Assembly: GCA_030762175.1 (NCBI GenBank)
Contig: CM060846.1
Location: 181,510,541 to 181,574,540, forward strand
Direction: 5' to 3'
DNA: 64,000 nucleotides
Origin: Metallyticus violacea
Taxonomy: Eukaryota; Arthropoda; Insecta; Mantodea; Metallyticidae
Shown: positions 53,872-64,000 of the stretch, piece after piece
How positions within the stretch are numbered: the stretch's first letter is position 1
How the letters are laid out: each line of letters opens with the position of its first letter
Notes under the pieces: model-generated
The model's database searches: none
Told to the model about the DNA's origin: nothing
What the model saw: only the letters and a program-made list of their open reading frames with translations
Translations under genes and position numbers: made by a program

Positions 53872-54560
53872 ATGAACACTTTTATCATTCAGAAGGGAAT
53901 TAATGGCATTTCTGAACCTGTTAAGTCATGTACACGACTTTGTAATGGTTCTCTTTTGATGGAGACACAAGCACAGTCACAAACTAACTCATTTCTCAAG
54001 GTGACGATACTCCACGGATACCCAATCCGTGTAGAGCAACATCGAACTCTCAATTCGTCACGAGGAGTTATTACCACCAATGTTCTTGATGGCATGTCTG
54101 ACTCGGAGATCCAGTGTTGTCTGGAAGACCAAGAAGTCACATCAGTATACCGTGTACAGGCGAAGAAGAAGGTGTAGTGCAGCCCACCCGCACCCTCTTC
54201 CTCACTTCCAACCGTGTCGAGATACCGCACAGGATTAAGGCTGGTTATGAGGTCATAGAGGTACGCCCATAAATCCCCAGCCTTATGCGATGTTTTCAAT
54301 GTCAACGCTTCGGCCACACTCGCATGTCGTGTAAGAGTGCTCATGCCACCTGTAGCATTTGCGGTACTAAAAGTCACGAAGGACCCTGTCCATCTGCTCC
54401 CGTCTGTGTGAACTGCCACGGTGACCATCCAGCTTTGTCCCGGAATGGTCCTCGCTATCAAGAAGAGCGCAGCATCCAAGAGATCCGGGTGAAGGAAAAA
54501 CTCTCCTTTAGTGAGGCCCGGAAAGATTCCAATCTCGTCTAACTGTGATACCTAAGGGCG
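53872..54560 (+). pseudogene. LINE I ORF1 fragment
   Basis: Lacks the start and enters at NTFIIQKGINGISEPVKSC. It continues VTILHGYPIRVEQHRTLNSS and VLDGMSDSEIQCCLEDQEVT, with a frame break near 54175. All three knuckles are preserved at 54288-54460: CFQCQRFGHTRMSC, CSICGTKSHEGPC and CVNCHGDHPALSRNGPRY (last Cys lost). VKEKLSFSEARKDS precedes the deletion junction at about 54540-54560. Confidence 0.85.
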
Positions 54561-56328
54561 GTATGATCAGTGATCACTTCCCGTGTCAAGTGTCAAGTAC
54601 GTCTCCTATCTACACACGCATATTCTCACAGCGCGCTGAAATGGCTTATTATAAAAGCTAATTGGCATCTGTTCCGTTCTGCAGCCATCTTTTCAGGGTG
54701 TGAGATTCCATCCATTGACGCCGCGATTCAGCACCTCAAAACGGCCATAATCAAAGCCGCTACACAGGCTATTTCCCGGTCGTCTTCCCACCCCAGACGC
54801 TTACCGGTTCCTTGGTGGACCGACGAATGCCTAAATGCTTAGCGTGCACGCCGAGGAGCCTTGCGCGTATATCGTTGCCACCCTACATTGGAGAACATGG
54901 TTCGATATAAACAACTGCATGCTAAATGCCGTCGAGTAATTAAGAACAGCAAAAAGGCGTCTTGGACTGCTTTCGCCTCTTCTTTTACCCGTACAACGCA
55001 TTCCTCTGCAGTTTAGTCAAAGCTGCGCCGCTTTGCAGGCAAACCTAGATTTACGCTTATACCCGGTCTTAGGATTTTGAATCGAGTGCACCCTACTCCG
55101 ATTCAGATAGCCCATATTTTAGAACGCACTTTCGGTGATGTTTCGAACTACGCCAACTTCCTCCCTGCTTTTCGCTTAATTACGGAACAGGTCCAGTGGA
55201 AGGGCTTTTGTTTTACCTCCGACAACCAGGAGTGCTATAATGTGCCCATTATATCCCGGGAAATGGAACATGCCATAACGACCTATTGACACTGCGCATC
55301 AAGGCCATGTGACATTCATGTTGCTATGCTGCAGCATTTATCAGCGGAAGGCAAAGTTTTTTGCTCCAGATTTTTATTCTTTTTTGTGCAATGGAACGTT
55401 TCCAAGCACTTGGAGAATGGCCACGCTCATACCCATATCTAAACATGGAAAGAACCCACACCTTCCTTCCATTTACCGTCCGACTTCCCTCACCAGCTGC
55501 GTCTGCAAGGTGATGGAACTCATGATAAACGGGCGGCTTATGAGGTGGTAAGAGTCGAGGAATTTGTTAAAGAACTCTCAGTGTGGTTTTCGGCGTTATA
55601 GTTTCTCAGTCGACCATCTTGTGTCTTTAACCACCCATATAATGGACGGTTTTGTACGGAAGTGGCAAACGATCGCCGTATTTTTCGATCTGGAGAAAGC
55701 GTATGATACTTGCTGGACAAGCGGTATCCTCCGAACGCTTCACAATTTGCATATACGTGGGCGTATGTCTGTTTTTTGCTCCGATTCTTTGAGTTCCATT
55801 TTAACTTTTAGATATCTGCACAATAACCACACTCTTGCACAGAAGATCCAGGATGTAGTGTTAACGCTTTTTGGCCCTGGCGTCAGGGTGTCACTGCTAT
55901 GGCTACCTGAACAAGTCGGACACCCAGGTAACGAGGCCGCAGATGTCGCACCTAAATCTGCGCTTTTAGACCCTACAGAGTACGAGCAACGTTTTTACTT
56001 CGGGGATTTTAAACATTTTTTACGTCGAGGCATTTTCTCACGCTGGGGCGAAGAGTGGAATTTAATACCCACCAATAAGCTTCGAGAATGTAAATTCGCC
56101 CCTTTTAACTGGTAGACTTCCTCTCGGACAGTTCGTCGCGAAGAAATAATTTTAACTCTTCTGAGAAATGGGCATTGCCGTTTGAGTCACCGTCACCTTT
56201 TTAATGGTCAACAAGCTCCAGCTTGCCCTCACTGTGACCACCCCTATACAGTGCGTCACATTTTAATTGAATGCCACCATCTACCAGCGTTTAGACTTTC
56301 TCTAGTTTTGCCCTCCTCTAGATCGATA
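54561..56328 (+). pseudogene. LINE I ORF2 remnants
   Basis: Resumes at ISDHFPCQ (end of the endonuclease, 54567), then HPRRLPVPWWTDECLNA (54790-54842), RYKQLHAKCRRVIKNSKK and LRILNRVHPTPIQIAHILER. The reverse transcriptase start is visible (HLPSIYRPTSLTSCVCKVME, about 55460-55517) with LEKAYDTCW at about 55693-55720. At about 55775 GRMSVF fuses straight to CSDSLSSILTFRYL of RNase H, so PQGS and FVDD are gone. LNALL-type RNase H sequence and ACPHCDHPYTVRHI follow. The merged 183-codon frame 55564-56115 is a deletion product, not a real fusion gene. Confidence 0.85.
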
Positions 56329-56690
56329 TAAGACAGTTTTGTTTTGAGCTGTAGCAGCTGTGTTTAATACCAGTCTTGTTTGTTGTTGACCACATTGCCC
56401 TTGTTCTTTGCTATGGGGTTGTTATGTTACATTTATAGACCATTAAAAGACTGTTGTGTTTTCAGCTCTACAGCCTTGTTTTAGTAATTTGTGTTATTTG
56501 TTTTTGATTATTTTACTCTTGTTATTGGTTTTGGGTTTTTTTTTATTGCCCAATGTGCTTAACGCCCTTTTCAACATTGGATTTGGGTGTAGATATTTTA
56601 TTCTTGGATCACTTTTTACTGTGTTAGGGCGATAATGACCTAAGTAGCTTTGCGCCGTTTAAACAATAATAATCATCATTATATCTGCAG
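56329..56690 (+). other. LINE I 3' UTR with hairpins
   Basis: Unit 1: outer AAGACAG 56330-56336 with CAGTCTT 56371-56377 (one mismatch), inner AGCTG 56347-56351 with CAGCT 56355-56359. The inner sequence differs from TCAGC/GCTGA yet pairs fully. Unit 2 is near 56450 (AAGACTG..., inner partly decayed). Confidence 0.7.
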
Positions 56691-57002
56691 TTCCAACCTG
56701 AGATAAAACACCTCGTTCACAACTGCACCCCCGTTACCCTCGCATTTTGACCCAACAGAAGAGAAGAACGGCGATCTACATTAACAGAAAAGGAGGTGCA
56801 TAATTATATGCAAAGGCTGATAAACAAAAAGTTGGGACACGTTTGAAACCATGCGCGTTATACGGACACGCTGAAATTTCGAAATAGGGACATCAACAGT
56901 TTACCGGAATAATGCACTTCAATAATATAACCTCATCCTGGTATAACAGATTTGTAGCAGAATTTTATATGTTATTATAATATTGATTGATTGTTTTTTC
57001 AG

Positions 57003-57214
57003 ATGTATGTAAGCTCATTCTCTACTTTCTGGATAAAAAATATGACTACGTGTGCAAAAGTGGGGAAGACAACCGAGAAACAGCAATCGTCTTCAGGAGT
57101 GTGCTGAACATTGTGATCAAACAGAAAAATGCTGAATGCCAAATTGTTTCATTTCTGAATAATGCATACTTACCTCCTGGGAAAATCAACGCACAGAGCA
57201 TGAAGATATCATAA
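57003..57214 (+). CDS. Candidate terminal exon, product unknown
   Basis: A strong acceptor-like sequence (TTGATTGATTGTTTTTTCAG, AG at 57001-57002) precedes an open segment of 70 codons: VCKLILYFLDKKYDYVCKSG, then NRETAIVFRSVLNIVIKQKN and SFLNNAYLPPG, ending TAA 57212-57214. Composition is well mixed and unlike the AT-rich flanks. On the opposite strand CCAGGAG/GTAAGTATGC (about 57170-57187) is a consensus donor, so the coding strand is not certain. The family is unknown. Confidence 0.35.
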
Positions 57215-57879
57215 AAACTTCCCTTCTTTCTAAGACACCGCATCAATATCGCTAAATAAAGAGATACACTCGGAATTTAGCGCTCGTTGTACGTCACTGA
57301 AAGGAGTTATGCTTTCAAGACAAGATGCACTGAATACTTGGCATATGTACAAGCCGGTGTTCAAATGTTTTTTTTAAACAAAAGCGGTTAGAGATAGCAA
57401 GAAATCGTAGAAGCACCTTACATTTTTACTATTAGGTATTGGACGAATTATACACCAAACAGTACCTTGGTCATGAAATCCATGTTGCAGTATGCAATAT
57501 AGAAATAATGATCGATAACTTACACAAACAAATATTATCAGGAGTTCACTGAATGCCAAAATACCTACTCTTGTGAAAGAAGAAACCGCCGCTTATCATA
57601 TAGGAAAAATATAGAAATCCGTTATATAAAGAATATATTAATCACTGACAATTTGCGCTCAAATTCTATTGCAACACTATTTAAGGAGACGGCACGATAT
57701 TTCGCCAATCACTTTTTAATCACTGAGAATAACCATGTAGCACAAAGAAATTTTTGTGTTGTATCTCAAATACATAAAGTGAAGAGGGCGCAGTTATTTT
57801 GGACAAGGACATTGCAGCTGGTGAGCTAGGATGTGTGATCAAGAGGAGCAAAGTGACACCAGTCCTGAGGTAGACGGGT
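57215..57879. other. Spacer; nothing recognised
   Basis: AT-rich, with short frames lacking motifs. 57780-57880 may already belong to the LINE remnant that follows. Confidence 0.5.
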
Positions 57880-59050
57880 TGTATTACATAAAATATGTTG
57901 GCATCCTATTCAAGAACCTCTGCTATTTGTTGTGAACTATCCGTTACGTAATTATCTTATATCTAAAATTTAGCGAACGGAATATAATTCACAAACCAAA
58001 GTTGACAAGATCAACGACATTATTGATCAATTTCGGTCCAACAACGCTCCTAAATGCCGATTACAGGTTACTAACGAGAATATTATACAACAAATTTAAG
58101 ATGTGTATGGACGGTTTGGTTAAGGATGGTCAAACGTAGGTAATACCCGGTCGAAAAATCACACATCTGCTGACTGTACGAGAGAGACAATTCATTATTC
58201 AGTGAGAAACAAAGAAAAAACTGTAATTCTTGCAGTAGACTTCAAGAAAGCATTTGGCTATGTTAACATAAATATTTGCTTGCAGTGCGAGAGATATTTA
58301 GATTTCCTACCAAAATTATAGGTAGCATAAAGAGATCTCTCTAATACAGTAAACAAACTCTCAGTGCGACGGGTGTGTCCATAGGCAAAAAACTTAGCAT
58401 GTATTGTGCAGGGACCCTTGACCCTTTATTAGTATGGCTCATGTCAAAATGGTGATTTTCAATCATCCGATACTACCGATCAATCGCTGACACATAGTCA
58501 TAATCTGCATGAAAGTTTGTAACACGTATCCCAGTGCTGATGAATATGAGAAAGCTACAAATGCGGGTGTCAATTACAACGAATTCGCGCTTCTGCTTTT
58601 GGCGCAATGACCGACCACCTTATCCGTATCACGCATCCCAGTAAAATCGCAAATGCTCGGTTTATTGTTGAAGATTATTTCCGAGGATAATCCACACAAG
58701 CTGGACGAATGTCGTAAATAATGTGTCTCGAATCTGTTCAGTATAAATCTAAATCTCATTCAGAAAATTTGGCATGTAAACGCATTTGCATTATTCTGGC
58801 ACAAATATTACCCGTGCCATATAAAATTACCCAGCGCATTCTATTGGCTCTTATATAGCCCCCCAACCATGTCCAAACTTCATCCCTTTAAACAGGTATT
58901 ACATCTGTTAGCAATGTAGTCCCAGGATCTTAAACCTGCACAGGAGGTCACATCCAAGGAACTATTTAAATGGATGCGGAATATAAACATTCCCATTTTC
59001 ATATTGTGCCCAAATATTTGAACCTTCTTGGAAATCCATTTGGGAAACAT
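57880..59050 (+). pseudogene. Decayed LINE reverse transcriptase of a different family
   Basis: Frame-broken remnant. KFKMCMDGLVKDGQT and VIPGRKITHLLTV (58098-58180) match the LINE RT (Q)TGF(V/I)PGR block. ILAVDFKKAFGYVN (58228-58269) is motif A with its Asp, then REIFRFPTKIIGSIKRSL. No motif C (YADD) survives. NAFALFWHKY and CHIKLPSAFYWLL (58780-58850) recall the C-terminal segment of LINE ORF2. It is unrelated to the I-like family here; the clade is unresolved. Confidence 0.65.
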
Positions 59051-60189
59051 TTAAATGTCTATACATCCCAAGCGATTAGAAGGTGAAAGCCTATATACAG
59101 GTTGTTTAGTTCAAGTTGAAACAGGACCATTTTTCTGCTACCTTAGGTGTCTAGGAGGGGGTGTGTTAATGACTGTCAAAGGGGCTGTGGAAACACTGTC
59201 ACGGTCATCCAGTACCCCATAGTCTCTCAGTGACAATTGAACTTGTAATACGTGTTGTGACCAGTTGCGCCTTTTGCCGGTGAAATGTGGAAAGTATCCT
59301 GGTATTTTAGCCGTGCTTATTTCGTTGACTTTCATATTCTGACAAGCGGGTGTTGGAAACGAAGAAAAACTGTGCAATCAGATGCAAGAGAAATATGTGT
59401 AAGGTGCACTCGTTCTTTGTTGTCTTTCAAATTGGGCAGTGAAGAATATAATGCTCTCTTTCTACTTTTCATGTTTCAAATAAAAGCAACTGCACTGTAG
59501 TTGTAAATGATATCCTACCTACTGATATGAAGTAATTTTCTCACAATATAAGAACCATTTTACATGTGATACCTTTGGAAAGACCGACATACTATACACA
59601 GGTTGACAATGTACATATTGGTAATTGCATTATGGACGTGGTGCAAACAAAAGCTTCATTGTTTCCTCAGGACACCCATATTCACTTAAATGCGACAATT
59701 TTTTCTTCCCTTACAACTAGGTAAATCTAAGAATGTGTTCATCTAAGTGCCAGTTTCTGAAAAAATGTGATGTTTCACTGCACTAAATTTATTGATAAAC
59801 TAATTTGGCATTATATAAATATTTGTAACATTTTGCAGCTTTCTACTATTACAGCAATACATTTACTTTTAATCTTATCTCTGTTTATATTACTATGTTA
59901 ATGTTTCAAGTGAAATTCTGGTCAATGAGACTCTAAGAGGACAATCCTGATATATTATGACCGCATAGTTTGGCACATAAGCATTATTAATAATATTTTT
60001 TATATGTATGGTGGAATAGAAAAGGACGAAGTGAGTAGGAAAATGAACCGTTGGGAAATATATAATTAAAAATTGTAAAAATGAAAAGGGTGGTTGCACC
60101 CGTCTCTAAGCACACGTTTCGGAAATGTTTGTGACACGAGTGCCGTAAATGAAATCTGGGGCTACTATTAAGCATTCTAATCCATTTTT

Positions 60190-60245
60190 AACAGTGTTTA
60201 ACACCCGTTTGATCTCCTGAGGCACCAGAGGCGGCTTACGATTAT
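60190..60245 (-). mobile_element. SINE-B 3'-end fragment
   Basis: Short match to the terminal part of SINE-B: GGTGCCTCAG and CGGGTGTTAAACACTGTTA on the minus strand. It is too short to show its boundaries. Confidence 0.5.
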
Positions 60246-60277
60246 CTGATAACCGTAAGTGTAATAGCCTTATTTCT

Positions 60278-60282
<5 letters not shown>

Positions 60283-60315
<33 letters not shown>
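60283..60315. repeat. (CA)n microsatellite
   Basis: About 16 CA units. The Val-Cys-repeat minus frame across it is an artefact. Confidence 0.95.
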
Positions 60316-60321
<6 letters not shown>

Positions 60322-60924
60322 ACATATATTGCTTTTGATCTCTTCTGCCTTAGTAAAAGCCATGGATGATTACGGAGATGTAATCAGGTTTGACCCATGT
60401 TGAATTGAAATGATGCTTTATAAAGCAGTCATTTTTTAACAAAGTATACCTCAGAACAGGCAAACGTTTCACAACTTCAACTTAATTAAGAGAGGGAAAC
60501 GTTTCACAGCTTCAGTTTAATTTATGCAAAATAATTGTGACCCACCGTATAGAGTCTTTTATTTTTCTCTGTTCAATGTGTTTTTAGTCGTAATTGTTCG
60601 GTCTTCGCTAGTTAAGTATTTACACATAGAGACAAAATGATTTTTGGCCAACAATACAGAATTTTCTCTTTTTCTATGCTCAATCGATTTTTATTCTTAG
60701 TTGTTCGGTTAGGTTCTAAAGTCATCGCTATTTAGGGGGAAACACCTTGTATTTCATTTTTGAAGTGATTACAGCGATCGAACATTGTAGTAAAAGTAAA
60801 AAAAGTGAATGTAGTTTTCGAACGGATCAGCATTTCTGTAAATAACTCAATAAGATTATATACTCTAAAAGAATATTTAAATATATTATTTCAATATTAA
60901 ACCAAGTGCACTATTACATATAAT

Positions 60925-61190
60925 ACTGGATAGGACGAAGAGGTTCCGATTGAGTTTTCACCGCGTTCTCTGGATGTACCTCCGATGGACTTTTACCTAT
61001 GGGAAACTCTTAAGGATGTTGTATACCGTAGAAAACCAGCTACACTGACAGCACTTCGGGAAGAAATTGAATCGGCATATGCTGCAATCGCTGAGGACAC
61101 TTTCGCAAACGTTGCTCAATGAGTAGCTCAACTTACTGAGCTATGTATCAACGCCAATGGTCGGCATTTTGATTTCTGTTGTTACTGTAA
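60925..61190 (+). pseudogene. Mariner-like transposase, C-terminal piece
   Basis: Encodes WIGRRGSD (60928-60951), a stop and a small deletion, then SPRSLDVPPMDFYLWETLKD (corresponding to the PPRSPDLxPxDFFLWGxLK block with the last catalytic Asp) and VVYRRKPATLTALREEIESA, ending LCINANGRHFD. This is the typical C-terminus of a Tc1/mariner-superfamily DDE transposase. The N-terminal and middle parts are missing upstream. Its first 35 bp recur inverted at 63594-63628. Confidence 0.8.
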
Positions 61191-63593
61191 GAGTATAGGA
61201 TGATTAGTGCTCATCATTTTCTGTTTGTGTGAATTCAGTTTTTTTATGTTAACACAGTTTTTCCTTACTTGAAGTCTCTATAATTTGTTACACCCTCTGT
61301 GTATACATTAAAAATTAATTGTATCTCATAAAATAATATAGCTGAAATAATAAAACGTAGAAACTCAAAATATATAAAATATCGAAGTCATACAAATAGC
61401 GCAATATTCCGAATCCCTTATGTTCTACATAGACCCTATGCAGAATGAGGAGAAGTCATTACGATTCCCATTATAAAGTTTATAGGGAAGAAAATACAAA
61501 ATGTAAATTGAATTGAGAGCGAATACATTATCCACACTGTTTCTTACGTTGTTACTCAAATTGGTTTCCATCTGCATCTTTACATTTCTAAAGATGATCT
61601 GGGGCACAATTACGTTTCGCACTGTGGTTTCACCCAAATCAACATCTTCTAAAGCGTATTCAATTTCCGGTTGCAAGTCCTCAGTCACTTGTGTTCTGTT
61701 GCTTAGACTTTAACTTTCTATAACCTTCAAATTAAAGAATCCATTAACGTGAGATCTGTTATTTAGCGAAAATTTGTATTTTTCTTCCCATTCTAATATA
61801 TTTGCCATCAAACGCTACATTAAGTCTTGAGCAATTATTGAAAAAAAGTGGTTTAATAGTATTATATGAAATAAAATATGTCGAACTGGTCCTAGTGTAC
61901 TTGCATCCCTATAATGACATAAACAATCATTGTTTCCAAGCATTTCCTAAAGCGGTAGTATTAGTGCAAACCAAAATAAAAAAAATAATAAAAAACTAAG
62001 GTCCTAAGACCCCTTTACATGATATATTTTTCCAAAAGCTTACAACATCATTTTACATTATTGAATACATATATGTATGCTCACCTGCCCAGATAAAATT
62101 GAAATTTGCTTCAAAATTTTAAAGTGTTTTAGAAAAAAATTTAGCACAAATTCTGATAATTCATTTAATTCTTTTTTCAATAAACTTAAGACTATGATTT
62201 GGAACGTCTTCCAAATGGCCGTGTGTGAGAGCGTGGTATGAAATCCTTGAATCTAGCAGAACGTAAACTTCTTCAAAATGGAATTCTTTAAGCGTTCTAT
62301 TAAAGAGAAAGTCTACGAGTAGTACTCAAGATCATCCACTGTAAAGCATTAAGCTTAGTTTCATCACTCAACGAGGACATGTCCTGGGGCAAGACCGATA
62401 TGGATCCACTCTCTTTTAGACGTTTGGGTTAGTTGTACATCGGCTTTCATGTCGTTGATATGTGTTAGAATGATGAATTCATTCTTGAATTGTTCAATTA
62501 AAGCTACCTATTACCAATATTTCAAAGTAAATACAATTTCTTATTTAGTATATATCTTTATAACACGAATTGCCACTACTAAAGAACATACTTATTAGAT
62601 AGACACAAGAGTGTAGCTATGCACTCTAGTGCTTGGATCTCTATCAGAAGGGAAAATTTAAAATGATGATGTTGCATTTCCAGTGGGAGTGACTTTTAGC
62701 TCATACACATATATACGGGATGTTAATGAACAACACCGAAATATTTGTATCTTATAATAAAGAGGTATTAGAAAAGCAATTTAAGCTGAAAACTCGTAGT
62801 TAAATGTTTCAAATTACATGTTGGGTCTTTAAAGGGTATGCAAGCGCAGTTGACTTTTACTTTTACTTGCACCTTAAAGCATTTCAAATAAATTTAATGC
62901 CTATCAACACAACAGAAATATACTCTGAAGTGGGTGGCTTCGTTATCTTTCATTTAACCAGCTCTTACAGCACACCTTTTTTCCTCATAAATCAGGTACA
63001 TGTCGTCAAAACCAGAAAAAAACGGCAACTATTTTCCATTTCTTCAATTTGTAATTTATTTAATTGGTTATTTTGTATCACATGTTTTGACTAAAAACAA
63101 ACAACCGCTTCATGAATAACTGGCAGGTATCTTGCAATATTAGAAAAAAATGCACTCGTATAGTAGCAATTTTTTCCTATTCCTATTTGCACACCAATGC
63201 AGTGGCGTGTAATTATATATTTTCTTGAAAAAATTACATATTATTTTATCTCTATACTGTGAAAATGCTGTCCATTGGTAATTAACAACCACGTTTATTT
63301 CCTTTGTTAAGAGGTGTTGAGATTCTACTTCAATAGTTCGTAACTTCCACATTTTACGGCTGTGACTCCAGGTTCCCTATCTCAAGTTACTTGCTTAAGA
63401 TCACTCCAATTTTCGGTGTTGTTTATTAACACGGTGTATATTGTTCAGAGAGTCTTAATGCACTTTTGATGTAATCGATAACACAATCTTGTAAGTTATT
63501 TGTACTCCAGCTTGGGGACTCATATTGAATAACCTGATCTTTGATTTCTAATTTGAACCGCAACCAGCTACAAATATTTAATAGTTGGTGAAG
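61191..63593. other. AT-rich spacer between the two mariner pieces
   Basis: 61191-61310 may be the transposon's 3' flank, ending near GTTACACCCTCTGTGTATAC. A minus-strand frame 61688-61425 has a coding-like acidic stretch (TEDLQPEIEYALEDVDLGET) but no known motif. The remainder is featureless. Confidence 0.5.
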
Positions 63594-63705
63594 GAAAACT
63601 CAATCGGAACCTCTTCGTCCTATCCAGTGCTTTGGAAGGTTGTCATCAATGTACGCACGTACATTTGAGCAGTAATGTTGTGGTGCACCATCCTAGTACT
63701 AATAC
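63594..63705 (-). pseudogene. Mariner-like transposase, middle piece, inverted
   Basis: Minus strand from about 63705: a stop, then DGAPQHYCSNVRAYIDDNLP and KHWIGRRGSD. This is the DxAxxH segment with the second catalytic Asp, followed by the WIGRRG motif. It continues in order to where the piece at 60925 begins, so the two are adjacent parts of the same family and overlap by a perfect 35-bp inverted repeat. Confidence 0.8.
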
Positions 63706-64000
63706 ATGTACTATGTAATATTATATGCATTATTTCTGTATTGCTAACCGGACGTAGATAAATTTTCATTATTCTTTCAACATATTATAAATATCATGTT
63801 GATCTAATGAGCACTTTATTGCATTAAGTTCCATACTATAGATTAGATTATATGTCAATAAGTTATAACAAGAGTGTTCATAGAATTGAAATTATCTCTA
63901 GGTTATTTCACGGTTCTTTGGATAGTTCGTTATCACGTGACATTCTGTACTTCGCGATTGAGCGTGTTTTCGCGCCCTGTTCTGGCATCACGCTGGGATG
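63706..64000. other. AT-rich end of window
   Basis: No feature recognised. Confidence 0.6.

Larger units (their letters stand above)
53872..56690 (+). mobile_element. LINE I: 5'-truncated and internally deleted, plus strand
   Basis: Starts within ORF1 immediately after the tail of H, and ends GGGCGATAATGACC, GCGCCG, AAACAATAATAATCATCATTAT at about 56690. Two large internal deletions compared with LINE A are visible: about 1.15 kb between ORF1 and the end of the endonuclease (junction about 54560), and about 1.2 kb from mid reverse transcriptase to RNase H (junction about 55775). A third loss near 56320 removes the last codons of ORF2. Confidence 0.88.
59051..60924. other. Spacer with (CA)n and a SINE-B scrap
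   Basis: 59100-59380 is more GC-balanced but unidentified; a minus-strand frame 59377-59138 has no known motif. A CA repeat lies at 60283-60315. At 60190-60245 a minus-strand fragment resembles the SINE-B 3' end (GTGTTTAACACCCGTTT and GAGGCACCAGAGGCGG). Confidence 0.5.

Noticed and set aside
55564..56115. A 183-codon frame joining reverse transcriptase to RNase H as a possible fusion gene
   Set aside because: Comparison with LINE A shows a simple internal deletion of about 1.2 kb at 55775 that happens to stay in frame.
60106..60363. Minus-strand frame with alternating Val-Cys
   Set aside because: It is the (CA)n microsatellite translated.

Overview
The window looks like a non-coding, transposon-rich stretch of a large, AT-rich arthropod (probably insect) nuclear genome. 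No prokaryotic organisation is visible: no operons, no ribosome binding sites and no long intact host genes. I found microsatellites, tRNA-headed SINEs, two kinds of cut-and-paste transposase relic (piggyBac and Tc1/mariner) and a dominant family of I-clade-like LINEs. The arthropod assignment is inferred from this mixture; no host gene identifies the species.

Layout. 1-9.4 kb is AT-rich DNA with a broken minus-strand piggyBac transposase (about 4.1-5.5 kb). 9.4-15.4 kb is LINE A, a full-length 5.95 kb element bounded by a perfect 12-bp target-site duplication (TSD). 16.75-18.37 kb is an internally deleted relative (A2) with its own perfect 12-bp TSD and a (CAT)15 tail. 20.7-23.4 kb holds a SINE and a dead Tc1-like transposase. 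25.8-28.7 kb is a cluster of three 5'-truncated LINE copies, B (minus), C (plus) and D (plus). 28.8-31.4 kb holds a SINE and an inverted pair of unknown repeat copies, with a 5'-only LINE fragment (F) and an unrecognised coding relic between them. 31.4-43 kb is AT-rich DNA with many tRNA-derived SINEs (families called SINE-A and SINE-B here), a candidate exon at 40.2 kb and a clear unidentified coding relic at 41.8-42.2 kb (minus). 43.2-56.7 kb is a nested LINE block: element H (plus) is interrupted exactly between its ORF1 and ORF2 by full-length element G (minus), and H's tail is followed at once by element I (plus). 56.7-64 kb holds a candidate exon, a decayed LINE reverse transcriptase and a mariner transposase in two opposite-facing pieces that share a perfect 35-bp inverted repeat.

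How the parts work together. The LINEs encode ORF1 (a nucleocapsid-like protein with three CCHC-type knuckles) and ORF2 (endonuclease, reverse transcriptase, RNase H, and a Cys/His tail). Every copy here carries frameshifts, stops or deletions, and only A still shows the FVDD active-site motif. The most interesting signal is in the LINE 3' UTR. It is a short tandem array of two-tier stem-loops whose paired bases change together between repeats and between copies. It is followed by a GGGCGC/GCGCCC terminal hairpin and an AATCATCAT tail. This pattern suggests a selected RNA structure, plausibly a recognition site for the reverse transcriptase.
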